Shown: piece after piece, positions 41,823-51,786 of the stretch
How the letters are laid out: each line of letters begins with the position of its first letter
Position numbering within the stretch: the stretch's first letter is position 1
Assembly: GCA_964452185.1 (NCBI GenBank)
Contig: CAYVKO010000001.1
Coordinates: 27,413 to 91,412 of the forward strand
Reading direction: 5' to 3'
DNA from: SW-6-46-9 sp964452185
GTDB lineage: Bacteria; Patescibacteriota; Minisyncoccia; Phycocordibacterales; SW-6-46-9
Length of the DNA stretch: 64,000 nucleotides
The notes under the pieces: generated by a model
Told to the model about the DNA's origin: nothing
Databases searched by the model: none
Seen by the model: only the letters and a program-made list of their open reading frames with translations
Made by a program: the position numbers and the translations under genes

Positions 41823-41906
41823 TTTGATCAGATTATTGTTGTACTTATAGTCTCTGGGGCATCATAGTGTTTTTTAACAGTGTGGTGTTCCGAAGGCGAT
41901 CCTTTT

Positions 41907-43127
41907 ATGTCTTATAACGTACTAATGTTTGGATGGGAGTTTCCTCCGCACAACAGCGGAGGGCTTGGAGTTGCCTGTAAAGGGTTAGCAAAAGCTCTGG
42001 CTCGTGCCGGCTGTAATATAACTTTTGTTCTGCCAGAAAAAATGCCGGTTTCTGATCCGGATCTTTCTTTTGAGTTTGCTGATGTTAGCCGTAACTCAGG
42101 AAATGTTCTGGAATTACTTTCTGAAGGAGCTTATAAAAAACCCGGATTTACCGGTGATTCTAAGGCAAATAACTCTGAACCTGACACTAATAGGGAGGTT
42201 GAACTATCTCTCATAGAATCAGTTCGCTTGTACGGAAAGCAGGCACGATCCATAGCTCGCCAGAATGACTTTGACGTGGTTCATGCTCACGACTGGCTAT
42301 CGTACCTGGCAGGGATTACGGCCAAAAAAGAGAGCGGACGACCGCTTGTATCTCATATTCATGCTACAGAGCTTGACCGTACCGGCGGTCAAGGAGCGAA
42401 TCAGGATGTGTTCAGTATTGAAAAGCAAGGATTTCAAGAGGCTGATCACGTGCTTTCGGTGAGTCAGTTCACTAAGGATATACTAACTGACAAATATGGA
42501 GTGAAAGAAGAAAGAGTCACTCCAGCTCATAATGGTATTGAAGCAACTCCGCCTGACTCTTTACCTCCTGTTTTAAAACGCTGGAAAGACCGTGGCAACA
42601 AGGTGGTGCTTTTTTTGGGGCGGCAGACTATTCAAAAAGGGCCTGATCATTTTCTTAAAGCAGCAAAACGTCTTCTTTCCGAGCGTCAAGACATACTTTT
42701 CGTGATGGCCGGATCCGGAGACATGCAGGAAGAGCTTATTGAACTGAGTGCACAGCTGGGTATTGCTGACAAAGTTTTGTTTCCGGGATTCGTTCGTGGA
42801 GATAAGGTAGATCAGCTGTATCAAAGCGCTGATTTGTACGTACTGCCGTCTGTTTCGGAGCCGTTTGGTATCACACCATTAGAATCATTACTCAACCGTA
42901 CGCCGGTTCTCATATCAAACCAGTCTGGAGTGTCTGAAACACTGGATCATGCTTTAACGGTTGATTTTTGGGACACGGATGCCATGGCTCACAAGATGGA
43001 TGCAACACTGCGATATCCGGTGCTCAGCGAAACTCTAACCCGGAATGGTCACGAAGAGGTGTTGAATCTTACCTGGGACCGGACAGCAGAAGTATGTTTG
43101 GAGTGTTATAACAATGTAACCACATAA
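41907..43127 (+). CDS. Glycogen/starch synthase-like glycosyltransferase
   Basis: 406 residues from ATG 41907 (a GTG at 41880 would add nine). GT-B fold. The N-terminal half begins MSYNVLMFGWEFPPHNSGGLG, the glucan-synthase-like start with the nucleotide-binding GGLG, and includes FDVVHAHDWLS and LVSHIHATELDRTGG. The C-terminal half has FLGRQTIQKGPDHFLKAA and the donor-binding E-x7-E in SEPFGITPLESLL. It probably transfers glucose from UDP- or ADP-glucose to an alpha-glucan. Two alpha-glucan hydrolases follow directly, so it is likely the storage-polymer synthase. Confidence 0.82.
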   Translation: MSYNVLMFGWEFPPHNSGGLGVACKGLAKALARAGCNITFVLPEKMPVSDPDLSFEFADVSRNSGNVLELLSEGAYKKPGFTGDSKANNSEPDTNREVELSLIESVRLYGKQARSIARQNDFDVVHAHDWLSYLAGITAKKESGRPLVSHIHATELDRTGGQGANQDVFSIEKQGFQEADHVLSVSQFTKDILTDKYGVKEERVTPAHNGIEATPPDSLPPVLKRWKDRGNKVVLFLGRQTIQKGPDHFLKAAKRLLSERQDILFVMAGSGDMQEELIELSAQLGIADKVLFPGFVRGDKVDQLYQSADLYVLPSVSEPFGITPLESLLNRTPVLISNQSGVSETLDHALTVDFWDTDAMAHKMDATLRYPVLSETLTRNGHEEVLNLTWDRTAEVCLECYNNVTT

Positions 43128-43130
43128 ACT

Positions 43131-44324
43131 ATGGCTTCAGTTTGTTTTTATTTTCAAGTGCACCAACCACACCGGCTTCGAGAATACCCGGTGTTCGATA
43201 TAGGAGACCACACCGACTATTTTTCCGATCAAAGTGACGCTTCTACTAATAATCGTAAAGTGCTAAAGAAAGTCGCCAAGAAGTGTTATCGCCCCACCAA
43301 TGAACTGCTTTTGGAGCTTTTAAACCAACATCCGGAGCTCCGGATTAGTTATTCCTTCTCAGGGGTGGTGTTAGAGCAGTTGCGCCGCTTCGATCCAGAA
43401 ACTCTTCAGTCTTTTAAACGGTTAATTGATACTGGTCAGGTAGAGGTGTTGGCCGAGACGTACCACCATTCTTTAGCTTTCTTTTTTGACTCGGATGAAT
43501 TTGCCCGGCAGGTTGAAAGACACACACAAACTATTGAGGACATATTCGGAATTACCCCGAAAGTGTTTCGCAATACAGAGCTGGCTTATAACAATGAGGT
43601 TGCCAAGTGGGCCAAAAAGCAAGGATTCCGGGCAGTGTTGGCAGAAGGGTGGGATGAGCTCCTTGGTTGGCGAAGCCCCAATTTTGTGTATCAACCGCCA
43701 AAAACCGAAATACCGCTGTTTCTAAAAAACTATAAGCTCTCTGACGATATAGCCTTTCGTTTTTCACGAGAAGACTGGGAAGAATGGCCGCTGACTGCCA
43801 GTAAGTTTGCTCACTGGGTATCCGAACACAACGGCAACGGGGAAGTAGTTAACTTGTTTATGGACTACGAAACATTTGGCGAACATCAGTGGGAGGATAC
43901 CGGTATTTTTGATTTTTTGGAATCTCTGCCTGCAGAAATACTACAGCATCCAGATAATGACTTTAAGACTATTTCGGAAGCTGTTCAAACATACGATATT
44001 CGCGGTGAAGTAGACGTTACGGATACTGTAACGTGGGCTGATACAGAACGCGATCTTTCGGCCTGGCTGGGGAATGACATGCAGCAGGAGGCTATTAACT
44101 CCCTTTATGACTTAAAGGAAGATGTGCTTGCATCTGAAAATGAAGATTTAATAGAGGATTGGCGTCGGTTGCAAACTTCCGATCATTTTTACTACATGTG
44201 CACGAAATGGTCTTCGGATGGAGATGTTCATGCGTACTTTAATCCGTATGATTCACCGTATGATGCGTACATTACTTACATGAATGTACTAACTGACTTA
44301 CGGGAGCGTGCGGTAGCTGCATAG
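43131..44324 (+). CDS. Glycoside hydrolase family 57 (alpha-amylase-like)
   Basis: 397 residues. The five GH57 regions can be read: FQVHQPHRL near the N-terminus, SFSGVVLEQL, EVLAETYHHSL, VFRNTELAYNNE with the catalytic Glu, and FMDYETFGEHQW with the catalytic Asp. GH57 enzymes act on alpha-1,4-glucans as amylases, 4-alpha-glucanotransferases or branching enzymes. No signal peptide, so it acts on an internal polymer. It begins 3 bp after the glycosyltransferase stop. Confidence 0.93.
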   Translation: MASVCFYFQVHQPHRLREYPVFDIGDHTDYFSDQSDASTNNRKVLKKVAKKCYRPTNELLLELLNQHPELRISYSFSGVVLEQLRRFDPETLQSFKRLIDTGQVEVLAETYHHSLAFFFDSDEFARQVERHTQTIEDIFGITPKVFRNTELAYNNEVAKWAKKQGFRAVLAEGWDELLGWRSPNFVYQPPKTEIPLFLKNYKLSDDIAFRFSREDWEEWPLTASKFAHWVSEHNGNGEVVNLFMDYETFGEHQWEDTGIFDFLESLPAEILQHPDNDFKTISEAVQTYDIRGEVDVTDTVTWADTERDLSAWLGNDMQQEAINSLYDLKEDVLASENEDLIEDWRRLQTSDHFYYMCTKWSSDGDVHAYFNPYDSPYDAYITYMNVLTDLRERAVAA

Positions 44325-44381
44325 CCGATACGGTACAATATGTATTGCAGAGTAGTATTTTAAACAGACTAATTTCTTAAC

Positions 44382-46334
44382 ATGGCCAAAAGTTTTACAG
44401 CAGGCAATGGCAACATACTCGTAGGATTTGATGAGAATGCTTTAGTGCGAGATTTCTACTTCCCACACGTTGGGCAGGAAAACCATGTAGGAGGCGATCT
44501 AAAGCATCGACTGGCCGTGCGAGTTGATGGTAGAACGTACTTCTTTGAAGATGATTTTGATGTGAATGTTCGGTGTTCTGCAAATACTCTCTCCGGAAAG
44601 GTTGTGGCTAAAAATGAAGGCATAGGAATTACGATTACTATAGACGATGTTGTTTACAACGAAAAGAATATTTTAATACGATCCTTAGATATTCATAATG
44701 AGAGAGATACAGATCGTGAGATCACCGTCTTTTTTTGTCATGAATTTCATATCGGTCAAAAGAGTCATGCCAATACTGCATATTATGATCCTCGACGTGA
44801 CGCCTTGATTCATTATCGTGGTCGGCGAGCGTTCTTGATAAATGCGCTTGATGATGAGGGGTCGTTTGATCAGTACACAACCGGAGTCTTCGGTATCAAC
44901 AATAGAAAAGGTTCCTACACAGATACATACGATGGTGAGCTATCCGGTAATCCGATAGAACATGGTCCGTGTGACTCATGTATAGGAATTACACGTACAG
45001 TAGATGCAAACGACACACATTCACTACACTACTGGATAGCTGCCGGACGTTCGATTCAGGAGACATTTGTTTTGGACAATTATGTACTCGGAAAAACTCC
45101 GGCTCACTTGGTTGATAGCACACAAAAATTCTGGGAAGCCTGGCTTACCCGCAGGGATTTTAATCTTACGAGCTTATCTCGTGACATGAAGCAGCTGTTT
45201 AATCGCTCACTCCTTACGCTTCGCTCTCATGTAGGAGCTAATGGAGCTATAATTGCTTCAAGCGACTCGGATACTCTGCAGTATGACAAGGATACATATG
45301 TCTATGTATGGCCGCGAGATGGAGCGTATTGTGCTAATGCGTTAGACGCTTCTGGTGACTGGAATATAGCGCAAGGTTTCTTTGAGTTTATGGAGGATGT
45401 GATGAAGGATGAAGGCTACTTTATGCATAAGTACAACCCAGATAAGTCCCTGGGGAGTTCATGGCACCCATGGCTACGAGACGGAGAGTTTCAGCTGCCT
45501 ATACAAGAGGATGGAACAGCATTAATACTGCACGGACTCTGGAAGCATTATCAAAGCTCTCGAGATCTTGAATTTATCGAAGAAATTTATAACCCCCTAA
45601 TACTGAATGCTGCTGAATTTCTGGTGCACTATCGTGATTCAAATACCGGACTCCCAAAACCAAGCTACGATCTTTGGGAGGAGAAGTTGGGTGTACACAC
45701 GTATACAGCAGCCTGTGTGTATGGCGGGTTAACGGCAGTTGCTAACTTTGCTCGCTTGTTAGGAAAAAGTGGTGACGTCAAGAGGTTTAGATCAGCAGCT
45801 GTAGAAGTAAAAGAAGGAATGATGAAGAATTTGGTTGTTGATGGTCGATTTATCAAAGGCCTGCATTCCGGAGACGGGAAGCTCAAGAAAGACATGACTG
45901 CTGATATGTCTACGATATTCGGGCTGCTCACTTTCGGGGTTTTACCGCTTGATGACGCAGTGATGACCAACACGGCTAATCATATATTTAATCGACTGAA
46001 GGTCGATTCCGAGGTTGGAGGATACGCTCGATACGAAGGGGATGACTACTACAAGTCTGATTACTCAGATGTTGTTGGAAATCCGTGGTTTATTGCCACC
46101 ATTTGGCACGCGCGTTACCATATAGCTACTGCCCAATCACGGTCTGATCTTGAAGTACCCTTTGCTGATTTGCGTTGGGTGGTGGACCACGCTCGCAAAT
46201 CAGGGATTTTATCAGAACAAGTTGATCCGGAAACAGGTCATCAAATTTCCGTGGCTCCGTTAGCGTGGAGTCATGCTGAATACATAAAGGCTGTTTTGGC
46301 GTATCAGAAAAAATATCGCGACCTAAAGAAGTAG
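44382..46334 (+). CDS. Glycoside hydrolase family 15 (glucoamylase-like)
   Basis: 650 residues. The N-terminal beta-sandwich (about 1-260; GNGNILVGFDENALVRDFYFPHVG) and the C-terminal (alpha/alpha)6 barrel (about 285-640) are both present. The barrel has YVYVWPRDGAYCANAL, LPKPSYDLWEEKLGVHTYT with the acid Glu, and ISVAPLAWSHAEYI with the base region near the end. GH15 enzymes release glucose from alpha-glucan ends. No export signal. zwf starts on the base after its stop. Confidence 0.94.
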   Translation: MAKSFTAGNGNILVGFDENALVRDFYFPHVGQENHVGGDLKHRLAVRVDGRTYFFEDDFDVNVRCSANTLSGKVVAKNEGIGITITIDDVVYNEKNILIRSLDIHNERDTDREITVFFCHEFHIGQKSHANTAYYDPRRDALIHYRGRRAFLINALDDEGSFDQYTTGVFGINNRKGSYTDTYDGELSGNPIEHGPCDSCIGITRTVDANDTHSLHYWIAAGRSIQETFVLDNYVLGKTPAHLVDSTQKFWEAWLTRRDFNLTSLSRDMKQLFNRSLLTLRSHVGANGAIIASSDSDTLQYDKDTYVYVWPRDGAYCANALDASGDWNIAQGFFEFMEDVMKDEGYFMHKYNPDKSLGSSWHPWLRDGEFQLPIQEDGTALILHGLWKHYQSSRDLEFIEEIYNPLILNAAEFLVHYRDSNTGLPKPSYDLWEEKLGVHTYTAACVYGGLTAVANFARLLGKSGDVKRFRSAAVEVKEGMMKNLVVDGRFIKGLHSGDGKLKKDMTADMSTIFGLLTFGVLPLDDAVMTNTANHIFNRLKVDSEVGGYARYEGDDYYKSDYSDVVGNPWFIATIWHARYHIATAQSRSDLEVPFADLRWVVDHARKSGILSEQVDPETGHQISVAPLAWSHAEYIKAVLAYQKKYRDLKK

Positions 46335-47795
46335 ATGTTTTCTAAGCATATGGAGAAGTCAGAACAATTTACACATCCAACCATAATTACGATTTTTGGG
46401 GCTACCGGTGATTTAAGTACTCAAAAATTAATTCCGGCTTTAATCGATTTATATAAGAAAGAGCTACTTCCGGAGAATTTTGTTGTGGTAGGTATATCGC
46501 GACGTGAATGGTCTGATGAGAGATTTCAAGAATTTCTGCGGGATACCCTCAATGACGAATTTACGGATAACCCCCGAATACTGAATGATTTTTTGTCACA
46601 TGCACGATTTCAAACGGCGGATGTGACTAAGTTGGAAAGTTACGATGTTTTGTATGATCGGTTAACTAAAATAGATGAAGAGTTAGGGGTATGTGCCAAC
46701 AAGCTATTTTATTTGGCCATGGCGCCTTCATTTTTTGAGTCGATTATAAATAACTTTTCAGATTCCTCTCTCATGGCGCTTTGTAGTGACGACCGATCTT
46801 GGACGCGAGTGCTTATAGAAAAGCCATTTGGAACTAATCTTGAGACGGCTCGTAAGCTTGACGGACTCTTTTCGGACACCTTTGCAGAAGACCAGCTGTT
46901 TCGCATAGATCATTATATAGCCAAGGATGCCTTGCAGAACCTGTTGGTATTTCGCTTTCACAATATACTTTTTGAGGATAACTGGAATCGGGAGGATGTG
47001 GAGTCAGTGCATATAAAACTGCATGAGTCTGGCAAGGCGGGCAATCGCGGTAGTTTTTATGATTCAGTCGGAGCTTTCCGGGACGTTGGGCAAAACCACG
47101 TACTACAGCTTCTGGCGCTTGTAGCTATGGATAATCCCGGAAAGCTTGAAGCTGATGCTATTCAGTCCGCTCGAGAAAAAGTTTTTTCTGACCTGCACTG
47201 TATGAGCCGTCAAGAGGTCGCTGATAATATAGTGCGAGGACAGTATGAAGGGTTTAGAAATCATAAAGGAGTGGAGGATGAATCAGATACAGAAACATAC
47301 TTCCTTACAAAGGCTTTTGTAGAAAATGACCGCTGGGAGGGTGTGCCTTTCTTCTTGGAAAGTGGCAAAGCGATGGCTGAAGATAAGGTGGAGATTTCAG
47401 TTTACTTTCGTAAACCCGAAGGAGTGCAGGCTGAAGAGGGTAAGTTTTCTCGTGATCCGTTACAGAATGTACTCACTCTTACATTCCAGCCAGAAGAAAG
47501 AATCACCCTGCAAATTTGTGCCAAAAAGCCCGGATTGGGATTTGAAACTGAACAGCGAGAAGTCTCATTCACGCACCGAGGTGAAGAAGAGTTTCCTGAT
47601 GCTTACGAAAAAATCCTCTACCATGCCTTTTCGGGAGATCGAGTAGTTTTTGCTACCAGCCAAGAAGTTGAATCTGCCTGGGAGTTTGCCACCCCGATAC
47701 TTGAACAGATGAATGACTTATCGCTGCATACCTATAAATCTGGAGAAAACGGACCGGACACCCGAAGTGATCTTTTACCGTATAATAATGACTAA
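46335..47795 (+). CDS. zwf: Glucose-6-phosphate 1-dehydrogenase
   Basis: 486 residues, normal length. It oxidises glucose 6-phosphate to 6-phosphogluconolactone with NAD(P). Nucleotide-binding IFGATGDLSTQKLIPAL (about 17-33), the substrate motif RIDHYIAKDALQN (family RIDHYLGKE), and EKPFGTNLETARKL are clear. An internal ATG at 46350 is a possible alternative start. First step of the oxidative pentose phosphate path; gnd and pgl follow with overlaps. Confidence 0.97.
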   Translation: MFSKHMEKSEQFTHPTIITIFGATGDLSTQKLIPALIDLYKKELLPENFVVVGISRREWSDERFQEFLRDTLNDEFTDNPRILNDFLSHARFQTADVTKLESYDVLYDRLTKIDEELGVCANKLFYLAMAPSFFESIINNFSDSSLMALCSDDRSWTRVLIEKPFGTNLETARKLDGLFSDTFAEDQLFRIDHYIAKDALQNLLVFRFHNILFEDNWNREDVESVHIKLHESGKAGNRGSFYDSVGAFRDVGQNHVLQLLALVAMDNPGKLEADAIQSAREKVFSDLHCMSRQEVADNIVRGQYEGFRNHKGVEDESDTETYFLTKAFVENDRWEGVPFFLESGKAMAEDKVEISVYFRKPEGVQAEEGKFSRDPLQNVLTLTFQPEERITLQICAKKPGLGFETEQREVSFTHRGEEEFPDAYEKILYHAFSGDRVVFATSQEVESAWEFATPILEQMNDLSLHTYKSGENGPDTRSDLLPYNND

Positions 47796-48729
47796 GATGC
47801 AATTAAACCCCCAAAAAGGAATAGGTTTGGTTGGTTTAGGGAAGATGGGTACCGGAATTGGTAATCATTTGGACGAACTAGGATACCGAGTAGTCGGTTT
47901 TGACGTTAAGGAGAGTCGTCGAGATGAAGTTAGTTTCAAGGAAGGAGAGGTGGTTGATTCTATCAATGAGATGGCTGAAGCTCTGCCGGCCCCGCGAGTC
48001 GTGTGGGTTATGGTGCCGCATGAAGCTGTTGATGAGGTACTTAATGAGCTTGTGTCAGTGCTTGATCCGGGCGATGTAATAGTCGAGGCGGGAAATTCCT
48101 ACTTCCGCAATACGGTAGACAGAGCAGAAAGGCTGCTGGATAATAGTATCCATCTTGTTGATGCCGGAGTGAGTGGTGGGCCTTCTGGAGCTCGTGACGG
48201 AGCGGCTATTATGGTTGGTGGTGATCCGGAGGTGTGTGATGACCTGTCAGCTCTTTTTGCTGACCTGGCGGTTCCGGGCGGATACGATTATATGGGTGAA
48301 TCAGGAGCCGGCCACTTTACTAAGATGGTGCACAACGGGATTGAGTACGGAATGCTGCAGTCAATAGCAGAAGGGATGGAGCTTTTGCGTGAAGGGCCGT
48401 ACGAAGATATTGATATAGATTCTGCCGCGGAAGTGTACGGGAACGGTAGTGTTATCCAGTCTCAACTCATCGATTTTCTCGGTGATGCTTTTGAGGATTT
48501 CGGAACAGATCTAGAAGAGGTTTCATCAACGGTAGATGCTGGCGGAACCGGCCACTGGGCTCTAAAGGAAGCAAAAGAAGCAGATGCTCCATATGCAGCT
48601 CTCGGATCAGCGGTTGATTTTCGTGATAAATCCAAAGAAAGTCGTACGTACGCCGGTAAAGTAATTAATGCGCTTCGGCACATGTTTGGTGGGCATGAGG
48701 TTTTTAAAAACAAAAGCGATAGTGAGTAG
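47788..48729 (+). CDS. gnd: 6-phosphogluconate dehydrogenase (decarboxylating), short type
   Basis: 313 residues. Rossmann start IGLVGLGKMGTGIGNHL, then VIVEAGNSYFRNTVDRAE, LVDAGVSGGPSGARDGAAIMVGG and the catalytic GHFTKMVHNGIEYGMLQ with Lys and His-Asn. The length and the C-terminus match the short GndA-like form rather than the 470-residue type. It makes ribulose 5-phosphate, CO2 and a reduced cofactor. ATG 47788 overlaps the zwf stop by 8 bp; ATG 47797 is an alternative. Confidence 0.95.
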   Translation: MTKMQLNPQKGIGLVGLGKMGTGIGNHLDELGYRVVGFDVKESRRDEVSFKEGEVVDSINEMAEALPAPRVVWVMVPHEAVDEVLNELVSVLDPGDVIVEAGNSYFRNTVDRAERLLDNSIHLVDAGVSGGPSGARDGAAIMVGGDPEVCDDLSALFADLAVPGGYDYMGESGAGHFTKMVHNGIEYGMLQSIAEGMELLREGPYEDIDIDSAAEVYGNGSVIQSQLIDFLGDAFEDFGTDLEEVSSTVDAGGTGHWALKEAKEADAPYAALGSAVDFRDKSKESRTYAGKVINALRHMFGGHEVFKNKSDSE

Positions 48730-49474
48730 TTCGTCTTTGAAAAATGAAGATAAAGTTTCGGGTTTGGATATTTATGAAAATCTAAATAATCCTGCCGAAT
48801 CAGCTACTAGGAAGCTGATGTCTCTCTTGGATGATTTATCTCCAATCCTTTTTCTTTCTTCAGGTGGTTCTTCACTCTCTATCCTTTCTCACGTAGACAC
48901 AAATGTTTTAGATGAATCTGTAACCGTAGGGGTCTTGGATGAACGGTTCTCTCAAGACGTTTCTGTAAACAACTTTCTTCAAGTTGCGGATACTTCTTTC
49001 GGGCAAGCTGCGCAAGCTTCCGGTTGTAATTTCATTAATACAAAACCGAAATCAGACGAGGACATGGAGGATTTGGCCAAGCGATTTGAACAAGATATAA
49101 GACAGTGGAAAGAAGCTAATCCGAACGGGGGCGTGGTAGCTACGGTAGGGATCGGGTCAGACGGACATGTGGCCGGCATTATGCCCAGCCAAAAGGAAGA
49201 TTTGTTCAAAGAAAGATTTCAAAGTGATGCATATGTTGCGGCTTACGAGGTATCTCCGGAAACCAATGAGCACACAAAACGTGTAACTACCACTGTAACC
49301 TTTTTTCGTGAGTGCTTAGATAAATCTATTGTTTTTGCTGTTGGTAAAAGAAAATGCCCAGTGTTGAGAAAGCTTTTCTCCAAAGATGCGCCACTACATG
49401 AAATGCCGTCACAAATTATCAAAGAAGTAGAAGGAGGTATTTTTACAGACTGTAATTTGGTTACCTCCTCTTGA
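48722..49474 (+). CDS. pgl: 6-phosphogluconolactonase (DevB/SOL type)
   Basis: 250 residues from a GTG at 48722, overlapping the gnd end by 8 bp, with no upstream ATG in a sensible place. Signatures: FLSSGGSSLSILS for sugar-phosphate binding, VGVLDERF, and VATVGIGSDGHVAGIMP with the catalytic His. It hydrolyses the lactone made by Zwf. The product order zwf-gnd-pgl is a complete oxidative branch. Confidence 0.92.
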   Translation: MSSSSLKNEDKVSGLDIYENLNNPAESATRKLMSLLDDLSPILFLSSGGSSLSILSHVDTNVLDESVTVGVLDERFSQDVSVNNFLQVADTSFGQAAQASGCNFINTKPKSDEDMEDLAKRFEQDIRQWKEANPNGGVVATVGIGSDGHVAGIMPSQKEDLFKERFQSDAYVAAYEVSPETNEHTKRVTTTVTFFRECLDKSIVFAVGKRKCPVLRKLFSKDAPLHEMPSQIIKEVEGGIFTDCNLVTSS

Positions 49475-49533
49475 CTAAGATTATATAGAGTATTTTTTGA
49501 CGTGCTATTATTAATGTGTAACTAGCCTTAGCC

Positions 49534-50847
49534 ATGTCCGGATTTGATATACAACACACCAAAACGAATGGCGTGCCCGATGATACATTGCGGGCAAACA
49601 TGTCCAAGATATCCAGTTATCGCGATCAGTTAAAGGAGGTCGTGGATGACGATTCCTATAACTCTCCTGAATCTGCTCTTTTGCTGCCAGATGACAAACA
49701 GGCTGTAAGCAACTATCAAAATGTAGTGGAGAAAATTACAAACAACAGGAAGATAAAAGTTGTCATCGTAGTTGGAATGGGCGGGTCTGTGCGCGGTACT
49801 CAGGCAGTTTACCAGCTGGCAAAAGATGAAGATGTAGCGGAAATGATTTTTGTTGACACTGTTAACCAGCAAGAGGTGTCAAAGGTTGTAGACTATGTAC
49901 AGTCCGAGATTAAGTCGCCGCAGGAGCTTGCTGTGTGTGTGGTAAGCAAATCGGGTAAAACTGCAGAAACGATCACGAACGCGAGTCTTGTTTATGAGTC
50001 TTTGTCCAAAACGTTTCAGTGGGCTGATTTGTCTGATCGCACTGTTGTGATTACAAACCCAAACAGTCCGCTGGAAAGCAAGGCGAAAGATGTAGGTATT
50101 GAAGTTGTGCAAGTTCCTGAACAAGTTAGCGGTCGTTTTAGCATGTTGTCAGCTGTTGCGTGTGTGCCGCTAGCGTTGGCCAGGATATCCGTATCTGATC
50201 TTTTGGTTGGAGCTAAAGAAATGCGTAAGGCGTGTCTTTCTGGACGACCGACAAGCGACCCGGCTGCCGCAGTGGCTTCTATCGTAGAGTTTCACCTTAA
50301 TGAAGGAACTCGAATTCTGAATCATTTCTTTTTTACGCAATCTGCTTACAATCTAGGACGGTGGACTGAACAACTTTTTGCTGAAAGCTTAGGAAAGCAG
50401 ATGGATAAAAGCGGAAAGCCGGTATACTCTGGTATATATCCAACAACTACTTTCGGGCCGGACGATTTACATTCGTTGTTTCAACTACAGCTTGGCGGCC
50501 CTAAAAACTTCTTTACAATTTTTGTCCGAGAAACCGAAAACAATCACGCTTTGTCACAGAAGATAAGCGATACACTGTTAGTAGATGAACTTTCGTACTT
50601 GTCGGGGCATACGTACGGAGATTTGCAAGAAAGCTTAGAAGCTGCAGCTATTGAATCATACCGAGAAGCTGGCCGGCCTTTTGTTGAAATATCAGTGCCG
50701 TTTTTAAATGAAAAGAGGGTTGGTCAGTTTGTTATGCTTGAGGAAATATCTGTAATGTACTTGGGTCACTTGCTTGAAGTTAATGCATTTAATCAACCGC
50801 AGGTAGAAAAATACAAGAAAATTATGCGAGATAAATTAAACACATAG
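49534..50847 (+). CDS. pgi: Glucose-6-phosphate isomerase
   Basis: 437 residues, shorter than the E. coli enzyme (about 550) but usual for the compact type. The two SIS-like halves show VVIVVGMGGSVRGTQAVYQL and VCVVSKSGKTAETITNASLVYESL; later FGPDDLHSLFQLQLGGPKNFFT and a C-terminal Lys-rich helix. It interconverts glucose 6-phosphate and fructose 6-phosphate, tying the glucan-derived glucose to glycolysis and the aldolase at 36.4 kb. Confidence 0.93.
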   Translation: MSGFDIQHTKTNGVPDDTLRANMSKISSYRDQLKEVVDDDSYNSPESALLLPDDKQAVSNYQNVVEKITNNRKIKVVIVVGMGGSVRGTQAVYQLAKDEDVAEMIFVDTVNQQEVSKVVDYVQSEIKSPQELAVCVVSKSGKTAETITNASLVYESLSKTFQWADLSDRTVVITNPNSPLESKAKDVGIEVVQVPEQVSGRFSMLSAVACVPLALARISVSDLLVGAKEMRKACLSGRPTSDPAAAVASIVEFHLNEGTRILNHFFFTQSAYNLGRWTEQLFAESLGKQMDKSGKPVYSGIYPTTTFGPDDLHSLFQLQLGGPKNFFTIFVRETENNHALSQKISDTLLVDELSYLSGHTYGDLQESLEAAAIESYREAGRPFVEISVPFLNEKRVGQFVMLEEISVMYLGHLLEVNAFNQPQVEKYKKIMRDKLNT

Positions 50848-50848
50848 T

Positions 50849-51715
50849 ATGTTTATCGTTTTAGACATTGGAGGGACAAAATCTCGAATAGGTTCTACAA
50901 CAGATTTAGAAAGCCCAGTGACAATAATGGACAAGATAAAAACACCCTCTAACCCGGATCAGGCGTGTGAGCGAATCACTGAGTTAATATCAAGCGAACT
51001 TAACCTAAACGAAATATCCGGTGTCTGTGTAGGGGTTGCCGGAGCGGTTGATAAGGAGGCGGACAAACTGCTATCTTCACCAAACTTATCGCGGTGGGTG
51101 GATTTCCCTTTAGCTGACACATTATCTGATTCGCTTCAAAGCGAAGTAAAAATAGCCAACGATACGGCTTTGGGTGCTTTAGGGGAGGCGCATCACGGAG
51201 CAGGCAACAGTGAGGAGGTGATGGGATATATAACAGTCGGGACAGGAGTTGGGGGTAGTCGAGTCGTTAACGGTAATATTGATGCTGGAACGTATGGGTT
51301 TGAACCTGGTCACCAGATTGTAGATATGGGTGATTTCCTTGATTTAGGAGATGAATTACCAAGTGAAGGTCATATACCAGGTCACCTTGAGAACTTTATT
51401 TCTGGCGCTAACCTGGAACGTCGAACCGGCAAAAAACCACCGGAGGTAAAAGATGAAAAGTTATGGGAAGAGTTTCAGGATCAGTTGGTTGTGGCTCTTA
51501 ATAATGTGGCTGTCATGTGGTCTCCTGATGTGATTGTGGTAGGAGGGTCTATGATTGTTCGCAATGAATTTCTTTCTTTTGCATATTTGCAAAAAGAGCT
51601 AGAAAAGAAGATTAAAATATTTCCTGAACCACCTACCATTCAACGAGCTGTGCTTCAAGACAAGGCAGGCCTGGTTGGTGCTCGAGTGTATCTAAAGCAA
51701 AATATGAATAACTAG
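50849..51715 (+). CDS. ROK-family sugar kinase (glucokinase)
   Basis: 288 residues. ATP-binding LDIGGTKSRIGS at the N-terminus, GVCVGVAGAVDKE, NDTALGALGEAHHGAG and GYITVGTGVGGSRVVNG are typical of ROK kinases. The zinc motif CxCGxxGC of many ROK proteins is missing (GHLENFISGANLERR in its place). It starts 1 bp after the pgi stop. In this operon it would phosphorylate the glucose released by the GH15 and GH57 enzymes. Confidence 0.88.
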   Translation: MFIVLDIGGTKSRIGSTTDLESPVTIMDKIKTPSNPDQACERITELISSELNLNEISGVCVGVAGAVDKEADKLLSSPNLSRWVDFPLADTLSDSLQSEVKIANDTALGALGEAHHGAGNSEEVMGYITVGTGVGGSRVVNGNIDAGTYGFEPGHQIVDMGDFLDLGDELPSEGHIPGHLENFISGANLERRTGKKPPEVKDEKLWEEFQDQLVVALNNVAVMWSPDVIVVGGSMIVRNEFLSFAYLQKELEKKIKIFPEPPTIQRAVLQDKAGLVGARVYLKQNMNN

Positions 51716-51786
51716 CATAAAAGATCTCTTTACCTTTTTATATTTCTACGTAAAATGGCAATGCTTGCGGGTAAACATTATTTCAA

